Positions 40,758-49,244 of a stretch of DNA of 64,000 nucleotides are shown piece by piece; the first letter of the stretch is position 1, and every line of letters starts with the position of its first letter. The DNA comes from Oryzobacter faecalis (GTDB taxonomy: Bacteria > Actinomycetota > Actinomycetes > Actinomycetales > Dermatophilaceae), in assembly GCF_046764005.1 (NCBI RefSeq), contig NZ_JBKOFW010000006.1:186001-250000 (forward strand), in the 5' to 3' direction. The notes beneath the pieces are model-generated. The model ran no database searches. It had not been told where the DNA came from and worked only from the letters and a program-made list of their open reading frames with translations. The position numbers and the translations under genes were made by a program.

Positions 40758-41875
40758 GCGCGCCGGACGGTGGCCGCCCGCTGCGAATCGGCGTGCTCGC
40801 CTGGCGCGACGTGCGGCACCCGGAGGCCGGCGGGTCGGAGGTCTACGTCCACGAGGTGACCACGCGGTGGGTCCGCGAGGGCCACGACGTCACCGTCGTC
40901 TCGGCCCGTCCCCACGGGCTCGCCCGTGAGGAGGTCGTCGACGGCGTCCGGCACGTGCGCGGCGGCGGGCGGCTCGGCGTGTACCCGTTCGGCCTCGCAT
41001 GGGTGGCGCGGCACCGCCGCAGGCTCGACGCCGTCGTCGACGTCGTCAACGGCATCCCCTTCGCGACGCCGCTCGCCCGTCCCCGGGTCGTCGTGGCGCT
41101 CGTCCACCACGTCCACCGCCGGCAGTGGCAGCTCATCTACCCCGACTGGCGCGGACGTGTGGGCTGGTTCGTCGAGTCACGGGTCGTGCCGGCGCTGTAC
41201 CGGGGGCGTCGCTTCGTCGCCGTGTCGGGCGCGACGCGGGAGGACCTGGGTCGGATCGGTGTCGACGCCGCGCGGGTCACCGTGGTGCGCAACGGCCTCA
41301 CACCCCGCCCGCTCGCCGACGTCCCGCCCGGCGAGGAGCCCCGCGTCGTCGTCCTCACCCGACTGGTCCCCCACAAGCAGGTCGAGCACGTCCTCGAGGT
41401 CGCGGCGCGGCTGCGAGCGCGGCACCCTCGGCTGCGGGTCGACGTCGTGGGCGACGGCTGGTGGCGCGACCGGCTCGAGGCGCGCACCGCGGAGCTCGGG
41501 GCCGGCGACCTCGTGACCTTCCACGGCCACGTCGGCGACGGTGAGCGGGACGCGCTCCTGGCGCGGGCCCGGGTCATGGTGCTGCCGTCGGTGACCGAGG
41601 GGTGGGGCATCGCCGTCACGGAGGCGGCCGTGCAGGGCACCCCGACGATCGGCTACCGGTCGAGCGGGGGGCTCACCGAGTCGGTGGTGGACGGCGGCAC
41701 GGGGTGGCTCGTCGACGACCTGGACGGGCTCGTGGCGCAGGTGGACGCGGTGCTGTCCGGTCGGGTGGACCTGGCGGGGACGTCCCGGCGGGCCCGGGGC
41801 CGGGCGCTGACCCTCGACTGGGACGAGACGGCCCGCGAGCTCCTCACGGTGCTGCGGGCGGAGGGTGCGGGCTGA
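40754..41875 (+). CDS. Glycosyltransferase family 4
   Basis: A 373-residue GT-B fold glycosyltransferase. The N-terminal acceptor domain begins RIGVLAWRDVRHPEAGGSE, with the conserved Gly-Gly. The C-terminal nucleotide-sugar domain has VVVLTRLVPHKQVEHVLE and the EX7E-type motif in VTEGWGIAVTEAAVQGTP, followed by GGLTESVVDGGTGWLV. This is the usual pattern of retaining GT4 enzymes. Cytoplasmic or peripheral to the membrane. GTG 40754 overlaps the previous stop, making it the third gene of a tight operon. It likely adds a sugar to a lipid-linked glycan. Confidence 0.92.
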   Translation: MSAPDGGRPLRIGVLAWRDVRHPEAGGSEVYVHEVTTRWVREGHDVTVVSARPHGLAREEVVDGVRHVRGGGRLGVYPFGLAWVARHRRRLDAVVDVVNGIPFATPLARPRVVVALVHHVHRRQWQLIYPDWRGRVGWFVESRVVPALYRGRRFVAVSGATREDLGRIGVDAARVTVVRNGLTPRPLADVPPGEEPRVVVLTRLVPHKQVEHVLEVAARLRARHPRLRVDVVGDGWWRDRLEARTAELGAGDLVTFHGHVGDGERDALLARARVMVLPSVTEGWGIAVTEAAVQGTPTIGYRSSGGLTESVVDGGTGWLVDDLDGLVAQVDAVLSGRVDLAGTSRRARGRALTLDWDETARELLTVLRAEGAG

Positions 41876-41892
41876 CCCGCGGGCGGCTCAGC
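41871..41892. terminator. Hairpin between convergent GT4 and DUF2613 genes
   Basis: GCTGACCCG (41871-41879) pairs with CGGCTCAGC (41884-41892) with one mismatch and a four-base loop. Both stop codons lie in or at the edge of the stem, fitting a compact bidirectional terminator. Confidence 0.45.
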
Positions 41893-42028
41893 GGTCGCCG
41901 TAGACGATGATCTCCTGGTTCGCCGGGTTCTTCTCCGGCGCGGCCGTCTGGGCCGAGACGAGGCTGAAGAGCGCCACCGTGGCGAGCACGACCCCGGCGA
42001 CGGCCGGGGCGACGATGTTGCTGATCAT
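41888..42028 (-). CDS. DUF2613 small membrane/secreted protein
   Basis: A 46-residue protein of the DUF2613 type, too short for many gene finders. One hydrophobic segment (VAPAVAGVVLATVALFSLVS, residues 6-25) is followed by QTAAPEKNPANQEIIVYG, which matches the short polar tail of the family. ATG 42028 is preceded by GAGGAAGGA at good spacing. In mycobacteria the homologue lies beside the arabinosyltransferase gene aftD, and here it lies 20 bp downstream of a large AftD-like membrane protein on the same strand, so the pairing is conserved. Function unknown; a small membrane partner of the large protein is a reasonable guess. Confidence 0.8.
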   Translation of the reverse strand: MISNIVAPAVAGVVLATVALFSLVSAQTAAPEKNPANQEIIVYGDR

Positions 42029-42048
42029 GACGTCCTTCCTCGAATGGG

Positions 42049-43800
42049 CTACGCCACAGTAACAGAGCCCGAACGGCCGCCACGCGAGCTTCGGGGGCGC
42101 GCCACGACGAGGGTGACGAGGAGCACGAGCAGGTCCACCGCGGCGACGAGGGCGACCCGCCACCCGGGCACCTCGAGGGCGGCGCCGGCCCGGTCGTCGG
42201 TGCCGGTCACGCCGAGGAGGACGAAGGCCGGACCCTCGACGGCCGGCTCGGTTCCCGACGTGGCGAGGAGCGCGTCGAGGAGGTCGGGCGCGGCCGGGTC
42301 GTCTAGGGCGACGAGAACCCACCGGACGCCCAGCGCCGCGAGCCCTTCGGCGGTTCCCGGCCCGGGGTCGTCGACGAGGGACCCGATCCGAGCGGCGAGG
42401 GGGTCCTCACCGCGGACGACCCGGTCGGCGAGGACGAGGTCGTCACTCGTCACGACCCGGGCGTCGAGCCACCGCGATGCCGGGTCGTAGGTCGTGTAGG
42501 GGCCGGCCCAGGCGAAGGTGCGGTACAGCCGCCACGGGGTCGACGCGACGAGCCCCGGGTCGGCGGCGACGACCTCGGCGGCCCGCCCCAGCTCGGTCGG
42601 GTAGGCGACGGGGGTGAGGACCCGGTGCACCACGACCGTCGCGTCGGGCAGGAGGGCGAAGGGGGCGACGACCACGAGCACGAGGGCCGTCGGGGCGAGG
42701 GCGCCGGCGCGCCTGCGCACGAGCCGCAGCAGCCGGTCGGCGGTGACCGCGGCGGCGACGACGGCGAGCGCGACGAACGCAGCGAGCCACTTCTGCGCGT
42801 CGCGCAGCAGGCCCAGCCCCGGGACGACGGCGGTGAGGTCGGCGACGACCTCGCCGGCCACGGGGAGCGACGTGAGCGCGGCGAGGGCGAGCGAGCCGAG
42901 ACCCAGCGCCCACAGCCGTCCCGACGGCCGCGCGGGGCCTGCGCCGCTCCGGCGGGCCGCGACGACGAGCACGACCACGACGAGGCCCGCGGTGAGGTGG
43001 CCGAGCCAGCCGGTGCGGCTGCCGGGGACGCTCTGGCCGTCCCAGATGCCACCGAGGCCGACGAGCGACAACAGGGCCGGGCCAGGGCGTTCGGCGCGGG
43101 CGGCGAACGCCGCCACGGCGGCCGGGTCGGACACCGCGCCGGCCCCACCGAGCAGGGCCGGGAGCAACCAGGGCAGCTGGACGAGGCCGGCGAGGACGAC
43201 GACACCGACGTCGCGACGGTGACGGACGGCCAGCACGACCGCGGCCGCCCCGGCCAGGAGGGCACCGGTGGGGGTCAGCGCGCCCAGGAGCAGCCACGGC
43301 GCGACGCGTGCCGCGGTCCCGCGTCGTCCCGCGTCGCGGCCCGGGCGGACCACTGCGAGCACTCCGAGGACGGCCGCGTACCCGGCGAGGAGCGCCCACT
43401 GACCCAGACCGAGCCGCTCGACCACGAAGGGGTTCCAGACGGCCAGCGCCCCCGCCAGGGCGCGGGGCGCGACACCGAGCCCCCTGACCGCGCGGTGCCC
43501 CGCCATCCCAGCGGCGAGGAGGACGCCGACGACCGCGACGCGGCCCACCACACCCCCGTCGACCACTGTCGAGAGGACGGCGACCACGGCGTCGAGGGGT
43601 GCGGCGCGCGGCGAGCCGGTGCCGAGGCCGAGCGCCTCCGGCCGCAGGGGCAGCGCCGGGGTGAGGACCAGGTCGCGCGCGAAGGGGTACCCGCCACTGG
43701 TCAGCAGGGGCCGGCACAGGACGACGACCGGCACGAGGACCCAGAGGTCGAGCAGTGCCTCGACGCGCCGCTGGGGACGCACCTCCCTGTCGTCGGTCAC
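42049..43800 (-). CDS. Multi-span membrane protein related to AftD/GT-C proteins (short form)
   Basis: A 583-residue polytopic membrane protein with about 12 helices. The segment GLGLLRDAQKWLAAFVALAVV resembles the characteristic LRDAQKW region of AftD-like arabinosyltransferases and YfhO-like membrane proteins. Mycobacterial AftD is more than twice as long because it has large carbohydrate-binding parts that are absent here. The N-terminal GYPFARDLVLTPALPLRP could be the first outside loop. A DUF2613 gene follows, as in the aftD locus. It is therefore probably a lipid-linked sugar transferase or glycan assembly protein of the envelope; the specific sugar is unknown. GTG 43800 has AGGGAG upstream. 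Confidence 0.6.
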   Translation of the reverse strand: MTDDREVRPQRRVEALLDLWVLVPVVVLCRPLLTSGGYPFARDLVLTPALPLRPEALGLGTGSPRAAPLDAVVAVLSTVVDGGVVGRVAVVGVLLAAGMAGHRAVRGLGVAPRALAGALAVWNPFVVERLGLGQWALLAGYAAVLGVLAVVRPGRDAGRRGTAARVAPWLLLGALTPTGALLAGAAAVVLAVRHRRDVGVVVLAGLVQLPWLLPALLGGAGAVSDPAAVAAFAARAERPGPALLSLVGLGGIWDGQSVPGSRTGWLGHLTAGLVVVVLVVAARRSGAGPARPSGRLWALGLGSLALAALTSLPVAGEVVADLTAVVPGLGLLRDAQKWLAAFVALAVVAAAVTADRLLRLVRRRAGALAPTALVLVVVAPFALLPDATVVVHRVLTPVAYPTELGRAAEVVAADPGLVASTPWRLYRTFAWAGPYTTYDPASRWLDARVVTSDDLVLADRVVRGEDPLAARIGSLVDDPGPGTAEGLAALGVRWVLVALDDPAAPDLLDALLATSGTEPAVEGPAFVLLGVTGTDDRAGAALEVPGWRVALVAAVDLLVLLVTLVVARPRSSRGGRSGSVTVA

Positions 43801-43829
43801 GACGTCGCTCTCCCTATGCTGGCGCGGTC
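43801..43829. promoter_or_regulatory. 29-bp divergent start region
   Basis: Only 29 bp separate two divergent GTG starts. A TATGCT box at 43815-43820 serves the plus-strand methyltransferase. On the minus strand AGGGAG is the ribosome-binding site of the AftD-like gene, so that gene's promoter must lie inside the methyltransferase coding region. Confidence 0.45.
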
Positions 43830-44597
43830 GTGGACACCCTAGACCGGAGGAGGTGGCTCGCCGTGGACGCTGCGGACGCCCCGGGCCGAGGGCCCGCCGG
43901 CGACGGTGGCTTCGACGCGCGGTGGCCCCTCGTCGACGCGGTCCCCGGGTGGCTGACCCGCGAGCAGGCGCGCGTCCTCCACGACGCCGTCCTCGCCGCT
44001 CCCCCGGACCCGTGCGTCGTGGAGATCGGGTCGCACCACGGGAGGTCGACGCTCGTCCTCGCCGCCTCCCGGCCCGACGTCCGCGTCACCGCCGTCGACC
44101 CGTTCGTCACGGCCCGCCTCTTCGCCGGCCCGTCCGTTCGGGAGTCGTTGGAGGCGAACCTGGCGTCGGCCGGCGTGGCGGACCGCGTCGACCTCAGGGT
44201 GACGACGAGCCGCGCCGCCCGGGCCACCTGGTCGGGAGTGGTCGACGTCCTCTACGTGGACGGCAAGCACGACGTGTGGACCGTGCGCGACGACCTGCGC
44301 TGGGTGGCGCACGTCCGCCCGGGGGGCGCGGTCCTCGTGCACGACGCGTTCTCGTCGGTGGGGGTCACGCTCGGCCTGCTCCTCCGCGTCCTCCCGCGTC
44401 GCGAGCTGCGCTTCGTCGGGCGCACCGGGTCGCTGGCCCGCTTCGTCGTCGGTGCCCCGACCCTCGGGGACCGGGCGCGGATGGTCGCGGGCCTGCCGTG
44501 GTTCGCGCGCAACCTCGTCGTCAAGGTGCTCCTGCGGCTGCGGTTGGGGCGGGCGGCGCGGGTCCTGGGCCACGACGACCGCGACGACCCCTTCTGA
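43830..44597 (+). CDS. Class I SAM-dependent methyltransferase (FkbM/TylF-like size)
   Basis: A 255-residue methyltransferase. Motif I is VVEIGSHHGRSTLVLA near residue 67, the acidic residue after strand 2 is in VTAVDPFVTARLF, and motif IV is VDVLYVDGKHDVWTVRDDLRW. VRPGGAVLVHDAFSS is the motif V region. YVDGxHxYxxVxxDL-type sequences are typical of class 24-like methyltransferases acting on sugars or in glycan clusters. A basic, hydrophobic C-terminal helix (FARNLVVKVLLRLRLGRAARVL) may bind the membrane. GTG 43830 is chosen because a TATGCT box lies just upstream. It precedes the flippase gene by 60 bp and likely modifies the exported glycan. Confidence 0.85.
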   Translation: MDTLDRRRWLAVDAADAPGRGPAGDGGFDARWPLVDAVPGWLTREQARVLHDAVLAAPPDPCVVEIGSHHGRSTLVLAASRPDVRVTAVDPFVTARLFAGPSVRESLEANLASAGVADRVDLRVTTSRAARATWSGVVDVLYVDGKHDVWTVRDDLRWVAHVRPGGAVLVHDAFSSVGVTLGLLLRVLPRRELRFVGRTGSLARFVVGAPTLGDRARMVAGLPWFARNLVVKVLLRLRLGRAARVLGHDDRDDPF

Positions 44598-44645
44598 GGC
44601 GCACGACACCCCTCGAGGCCTGGTCGCGCCGGCCCTACGCGGTGG

Positions 44646-44651
44646 TAACTT
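44646..44651 (+). promoter_or_regulatory. -10 box of a leaderless transcript (flippase)
   Basis: TAACTT followed by six bases and the GTG at 44658. Confidence 0.5.
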
Positions 44652-44657
44652 TCGCCG

Positions 44658-45980
44658 GTGGCCAGCGCGGACCGGAAGGGCGGTGTCGTCGGCGGCGCCG
44701 TCGTCGCCGCCGCGATCGGCGTCATGAACCTCACGACCTACGGCCTGACCCTCGCCACGGCCCGCGTCCTCGGTCCCGACCAGTTCGGGCAGTTCTCCTC
44801 GGTCCTCGGCGCGCTCATCGTCGTCAACGTCGTCTCCCTCGCCCTCCAGGCCACCGGCGCCCGACGCGTCTCGACGGCACCCGGCGACCGGCAGGTCATC
44901 GAGCGCACCGTCCTCCGGTCGACCGCGGTCAGCGCCTTGGGCGTCGGCGCCGTCACGGTCCTCGCGGCACCACTGGTCACGGCCGGTCTCCGGCTCGACT
45001 CCCCCGTCGGCGCGCTGGCGATGGCGGTGGCCGCCGGGTTCCTCACCCTCATGGGCGGACAGGCCGGCATCCTCCAGGGCGAGCAGCGATGGGTGCCGCT
45101 CGCCGGGGTGTATGCGTCGATGGGCGTCGCCCGGCTCGCGTGCGGCGGCATCGCGCTCCTCGTCGACCGGTCGGCCGCGGCGGCGCTCGTCGGCGTCGCG
45201 GTGGGCGCGGCCGTGCCGGTGGTCGTCGCCGCGCTGGCGCTGCGGCACCCGGCCCGCACGGCGGGCCGCCCCCCGGTCGGCGCCGAGCCCGTCGAGTCCT
45301 GGCGCGCGTGGGAGCGCGGCGGCATCGCCCGCGAGGTGGCCCACAGCGCGCACGCGCTCCTCGCGTTCTTCGCCGTGTCGAACGTCGATGTCCTCCTCGC
45401 CCGCGCCCTCCTCGACGACGTGCCGGCCGGGCACTACGCCGCGGGACTCGTCCTCACCAAGGCGATGCTCTTCCTCCCCCAGTTCGTCGTCATCGTCCTC
45501 TTCCCCGCGATGGCCCGCTCCCGCGGCGGACGGCGCACGCACGTCCTCGGGCTCGGCGCCATCCTGGGGCTCGGCGTCGTCGCCGCCGGGGCCGTCGCCG
45601 TGGCCTCCGGCCTCGCGCTGGCGTTCGTCGGCGGGCCGGCCTACGAGCCCGTCGAGCCCGCCCTCCCCCTCTTCGCGGTGCTCGGCACCGTGCTCGCGAT
45701 GGTCCAGCTGCTCGTCTACAGCGCGTTGGCGCAACAGCACCCGAGGGCCGTCGTCTCGCTGTGGCTCGCGCTCGTGGTGACGGTGGCCCTCTCCCCGCTC
45801 GCCGACTCCGCCCCGCAGCTGCTCGCCATCAAGCTCGGCGTCGACGCCGTGCTGCTCGCCGTGCTGACGGTGCACCTGCTCGTCGTCACCCCACGCGCCG
45901 CCGACCCGCCCGCCCCGCCGGTCGTCGAGCCCGCGATCGCCGAGGACACGAGCTCGCCGGAGCAGCCCGCCGTCCGCTGA
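44658..45980 (+). CDS. Polysaccharide flippase (Wzx/MATE-like, oligosaccharide exporter)
   Basis: A 440-residue membrane protein of the MOP flippase superfamily with about 12-14 helices. The N-terminal block, GVMNLTTYGLTLATARVLGPDQFGQFSSVLG, is the usual signature of polysaccharide biosynthesis exporters. The central block VSNVDVLLARALLDDVPAGHYAAG is the conserved repeat start of the second half. It would flip lipid-linked glycan units across the cytoplasmic membrane. The GTG start is leaderless-type. It closes the glycan region and is convergent with polA. A hydrophilic Pro/Glu-rich tail of about 25 residues ends the protein. Confidence 0.9.
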   Translation: MASADRKGGVVGGAVVAAAIGVMNLTTYGLTLATARVLGPDQFGQFSSVLGALIVVNVVSLALQATGARRVSTAPGDRQVIERTVLRSTAVSALGVGAVTVLAAPLVTAGLRLDSPVGALAMAVAAGFLTLMGGQAGILQGEQRWVPLAGVYASMGVARLACGGIALLVDRSAAAALVGVAVGAAVPVVVAALALRHPARTAGRPPVGAEPVESWRAWERGGIAREVAHSAHALLAFFAVSNVDVLLARALLDDVPAGHYAAGLVLTKAMLFLPQFVVIVLFPAMARSRGGRRTHVLGLGAILGLGVVAAGAVAVASGLALAFVGGPAYEPVEPALPLFAVLGTVLAMVQLLVYSALAQQHPRAVVSLWLALVVTVALSPLADSAPQLLAIKLGVDAVLLAVLTVHLLVVTPRAADPPAPPVVEPAIAEDTSSPEQPAVR

Positions 45981-46002
45981 CGGCCGACCCGCGCCGCCGT
46001 GG

Positions 46003-48678
46003 TCAGTGGGCGGCGTCGTGCCAGGAGCGGCCGACCCCGACGCTGACCTCGAGCGGCACGTCGCCGAGGTCGAGGGCCGCACCCATCTCGCGGCGCACGA
46101 GCTCCTCGACCTTGTCGCGCTCGCCGGGGGCGACCTCGAGGACGAGCTCGTCGTGGACCTGGAGGAGCATCCTCGACGTCAGCCCCTCCGACCGCAGCGC
46201 GCCGTCGACGCCCTTCATCGCGAGCTTGATGATGTCGGCCGCCGACCCCTGGATGGGGGCGTTGAGCGCCATCCGCTCGGCGCCCTCGCGGCGCTGGCGG
46301 TTGTCGCTCATCAGGTCGGGGAGGTAGCGGCGCCGGCCGAGCATCGTCGCCGTGTAGCCGGTGGCCCGCGCCTCGGCGACGACCTCGCGCAGGTAGTCGC
46401 GGACCCCGCCGAACCGGGCGAAGTACTCGTCCATGAGGCCCTGCGCCTCGCCCGTGCTGATCGTCAGCTGCTTGGACAGACCGAACGCCGACAACCCGTA
46501 GGCGAGGCCGTACGACATCGCCTTGACCTTGCTGCGCATCTCGAGGGTGACGTCCTCCGGCGCGACGCCGAAGACACGCGCCCCGACGAAGCGGTGCAGG
46601 TCCTCACCGCTGCGGAACGCCTCGATGAGCCCCTCGTCGCCGGAGAGGTGGGCCATGATCCGCATCTCGATCTGGCTGTAGTCGGCCGACATCAGCGACT
46701 CGAAGCCCTCGCCGACGACGAAGACCTCGCGGATGCGGCGGCCCTCCTCGGTGCGGATCGGCACGTTCTGCAGGTTCGGGTCGGTGGACGACAGGCGCCC
46801 GGTGGCCGCGATCGTCTGGATGTACGTCGTGTGGATGCGCCGGTCGGGGGCCACCGACTTGATGAGCCCCTCGACGGTGACCCGCAGCCGCGAGGTGTCG
46901 CGGTGGCGCAGCAGCGCCTCGAGGAAGGGGTGCTCGGTCTTGGCGAACAGGTCGGCGAGCGCGTCGGCGTCGGTGGTGTAGCCGGTCTTCGTGCGCTTCG
47001 TCTTCGGCATGCCGAGCTGGTCGAAGAGCACCTCCTGCAGCTGCTTGGGCGACCCGAGGTTGACGTCGCGGCGGTCGATGGCCGACCACGCGTCCTCCTG
47101 CGCCTGGCGCATCTTGGCGCCGAAGTCGGCCTCGAGGGCGGTGAGGGCCGCCTCGTCGACCGCGATGCCCGTGCGCTCCATCACCGCGAGGATGTCGACG
47201 AGCGGGAGCTCGAGGTCGGCGAGCAGCTCGGTACCGCCGGTCTCGTCGAGCTTCCCGGCGAGCGCGGCCGACAGCTCGAGGACGGCGCGCGCCCGGACCA
47301 TCGCGTCGCGCGAGGCGGCGTCGTCGTCGGTGGCGAAGTCCAGCATCCCCTGGTCGGAGGTCTCGGCCTCGGCCTTGAGCTCGCGGCCGAGGTGGCGCAC
47401 GACGAGGTCCTCGAGGTCGTAGGACCGCTGGTCGGGCCGGACGAGGTAGGCGGCCAGGGCCGTGTCGCTCGTGATGCCGCGCAGCTCGAGGCCGCGGGTC
47501 GAGAGCGCCTGGACCTGCTCCTTCGCGTCGTGGAGGACCTTGGGCGCCTGCGGGTCGGCGAGCCACGACGCGAGGACCGACTCCTGCTCGGGCGTCAGCG
47601 CCGTGAGGTCGAGGTAGCCGGTGGCGCCGTCCTCCCCGGCCAGGGCGACGGCGCCGGCGTCGCCCGACCCGCCGCGGTAGTGACCGACGACGACCACGCC
47701 GTGCGGCACCTGCCGCCCGTGGGCCCCGTCGCCGAAGCGCACCGCGAGGTCGCTCGCGGTGAACACCTCCTCGCCGAGGTCGAAGCCGCCCTCGACCTCG
47801 TCGGCCTCGACCTCGAAGGTCTGGAACAGCCGGTCGCGCAGGACCCGGAACTCGAGGCCGTCGAAGACGCGGTGCACCTCCTCGCGGTCCCACGTGTGGC
47901 GCTCGAGGTCGGCGAGGCGAAGGGGGAGCTCGAGGTCGTCGACGAGGCGGTTGAGGCGCCGGTTGCGCAGCACGGCGTCGAGGTGCTCGCGCAGGTTCTC
48001 GCCGGCCTTGCCCTTGATCTCGTCGGCGTGCGCGACGACGCCGGTGAGGTCGCCGTACTGGGTGATCCACTTCGCCGCGGTCTTGGGGCCGACGCCGGGG
48101 ACGCCCGGCAGGTTGTCGCTGGACTCGCCGACGAGGGCCGCGAGGTCGCTGTAGCGGTTCGGCGGGACGAGGTACTTCTCCTCGACCGCGGCCGGGTCCA
48201 TGCGCCACACCTCGGAGACACCGCGCACGGGGTAGAGCAGGGTCACCTGGTCCGAGACCAGCTGGAACGCGTCGCGGTCACCGGTGCAGACGACGACCTC
48301 GGCCCCCTCGGCGACGGCCTCCTTCGTCAGCGACGCGATGACGTCGTCGGCCTCGAAGCCCTCCACGCCGACGTGCCTGATCCGGAGCGCGTCGAGGACC
48401 TCGCGGAGCAGCGGCAGCTGGCCGGAGAACTCGGTGGGTGTCTTGGAGCGCCCCGCCTTGTACTCGGCGTACTCCTCGAGCCGGAAGGTCTGGCGCGAGA
48501 CGTCGAAGGCGACGCACACGTGCGTGGGCGCCTCGTCGCGCAGGACGTTGATGAGCATCGAGGTGAAGCCGTAGACGGCGTTGGTGTTCTGCCCCGTGCT
48601 CGTGGAGAAGTTCTCGACCGGGAGGGCGAAGAAGGCACGGTAGGCGAGCGAGTGGCCGTCGAGGAGGAGGAGCTTCAC
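46003..48678 (-). CDS. polA: DNA polymerase I
   Basis: An 891-residue DNA polymerase I. The N-terminal 5'-3' exonuclease (about residues 1-290) has LLLLDGHSLAYRAFFAL, FEADDVIASL and VGESSDNLPGVPGVGPKTA. The middle 3'-5' exonuclease domain lacks the expected metal-binding acidic triplets in clear form, as in other actinobacterial enzymes, so it is probably inactive. The polymerase domain has motif A (MSADYSQIEMRIMAH), motif B (RSKVKAMSYGLAYGLSAFG) and motif C (LLQVHDELVLE). It fills gaps in repair and removes RNA primers. GTG 48678 has TAGGCT seven bases upstream, a leaderless start; longer frames overlap the divergent thioesterase gene. Confidence 0.98.
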   Translation of the reverse strand: MKLLLLDGHSLAYRAFFALPVENFSTSTGQNTNAVYGFTSMLINVLRDEAPTHVCVAFDVSRQTFRLEEYAEYKAGRSKTPTEFSGQLPLLREVLDALRIRHVGVEGFEADDVIASLTKEAVAEGAEVVVCTGDRDAFQLVSDQVTLLYPVRGVSEVWRMDPAAVEEKYLVPPNRYSDLAALVGESSDNLPGVPGVGPKTAAKWITQYGDLTGVVAHADEIKGKAGENLREHLDAVLRNRRLNRLVDDLELPLRLADLERHTWDREEVHRVFDGLEFRVLRDRLFQTFEVEADEVEGGFDLGEEVFTASDLAVRFGDGAHGRQVPHGVVVVGHYRGGSGDAGAVALAGEDGATGYLDLTALTPEQESVLASWLADPQAPKVLHDAKEQVQALSTRGLELRGITSDTALAAYLVRPDQRSYDLEDLVVRHLGRELKAEAETSDQGMLDFATDDDAASRDAMVRARAVLELSAALAGKLDETGGTELLADLELPLVDILAVMERTGIAVDEAALTALEADFGAKMRQAQEDAWSAIDRRDVNLGSPKQLQEVLFDQLGMPKTKRTKTGYTTDADALADLFAKTEHPFLEALLRHRDTSRLRVTVEGLIKSVAPDRRIHTTYIQTIAATGRLSSTDPNLQNVPIRTEEGRRIREVFVVGEGFESLMSADYSQIEMRIMAHLSGDEGLIEAFRSGEDLHRFVGARVFGVAPEDVTLEMRSKVKAMSYGLAYGLSAFGLSKQLTISTGEAQGLMDEYFARFGGVRDYLREVVAEARATGYTATMLGRRRYLPDLMSDNRQRREGAERMALNAPIQGSAADIIKLAMKGVDGALRSEGLTSRMLLQVHDELVLEVAPGERDKVEELVRREMGAALDLGDVPLEVSVGVGRSWHDAAH

Positions 48679-48697
48679 GCGTGGCAGCCTATCCACC
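48679..48697. promoter_or_regulatory. 19-bp divergent region of polA and a thioesterase gene
   Basis: The minus strand shows TAGGCT (complement of 48686-48691) seven bases before the polA GTG. The thioesterase ATG at 48698 is only 7 bp from that box on the other side, so the two transcription signals must overlap or the thioesterase promoter lies within polA. Confidence 0.5.
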
Positions 48698-49081
48698 ATG
48701 ACCGACACCGAACTGATCCACCGGATGGGCATCGAGGTCGTCGAGGCGAGCGCCGAGCGCCTCGTCGCGACCATGCCGGTCGCCGGCAACACCCAGCCCT
48801 ACGGCCTGCTCCACGGCGGCGCCTCGGTCGTCCTCGCCGAGACGCTCGGGTCGATGGGCGCGGCCCTGCACGCCGGTCCGGGCAAGGCCGTCGTCGGCCT
48901 CGACATCAACGCGACGCACCACCGGGCCGCGCGCTCCGGCCACGTCACCGGGACCGCCACCGCCCTGAGCCTGGGCCGGACCCTCGCGTCGTACGAGGTC
49001 GTCGTCACCGACGAGGACGGGAGGCGGATCTGCACCTCGCGGATCACCTGCCTCGTCCGCGAGGCCGCGCCCGGGGCGTGA
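48698..49081 (+). CDS. Hotdog-fold thioesterase (PaaI type)
   Basis: A 127-residue single hotdog-domain thioesterase. The signature GNTQPYGLLHGGASVVLAET contains the catalytic-loop HGG region of PaaI/YdiI-like enzymes. VVGLDINATHHRAAR and GRTLASYEVVVTDEDGRRI are the later strands. It is likely a homotetramer hydrolysing acyl-CoA or aryl-CoA thioesters in the cytoplasm. ATG 48698 is the only reasonable start, 19 bp from divergent polA. In other actinobacteria the same gene often lies next to polA, so the pairing is probably ancient rather than functional. The physiological substrate is unknown. Confidence 0.9.
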   Translation: MTDTELIHRMGIEVVEASAERLVATMPVAGNTQPYGLLHGGASVVLAETLGSMGAALHAGPGKAVVGLDINATHHRAARSGHVTGTATALSLGRTLASYEVVVTDEDGRRICTSRITCLVREAAPGA

Positions 49082-49094
49082 CCCGGACCACCGC

Positions 49095-49160
49095 GTTCGG
49101 TCAACCTCCGGACAAGCGTCGGTCTGCCCCCGGTCAGGGTTCGGTCAAGCGCAGGTCAAG
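49095..49160 (+). repeat. GGTCAA repeats upstream of the DUF1800/DUF1501 pair
   Basis: GTTCGGTCAA occurs at 49095-49104 and 49139-49148, and AGGTCAAG at 49153-49160, in the 163-bp gap before the DUF1800 gene. Three same-direction half-sites could be an operator for an unknown regulator. The remaining gap is GC-rich without other clear signals. Confidence 0.4.
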
Positions 49161-49244
49161 AACGGCACCTGCGGCCCGTTAGGCCGATCGGGCTGTGGCT
49201 GAACGGCCGACGCCGGGCCCCTGGCCCGCGGTCACGATCGTCGG

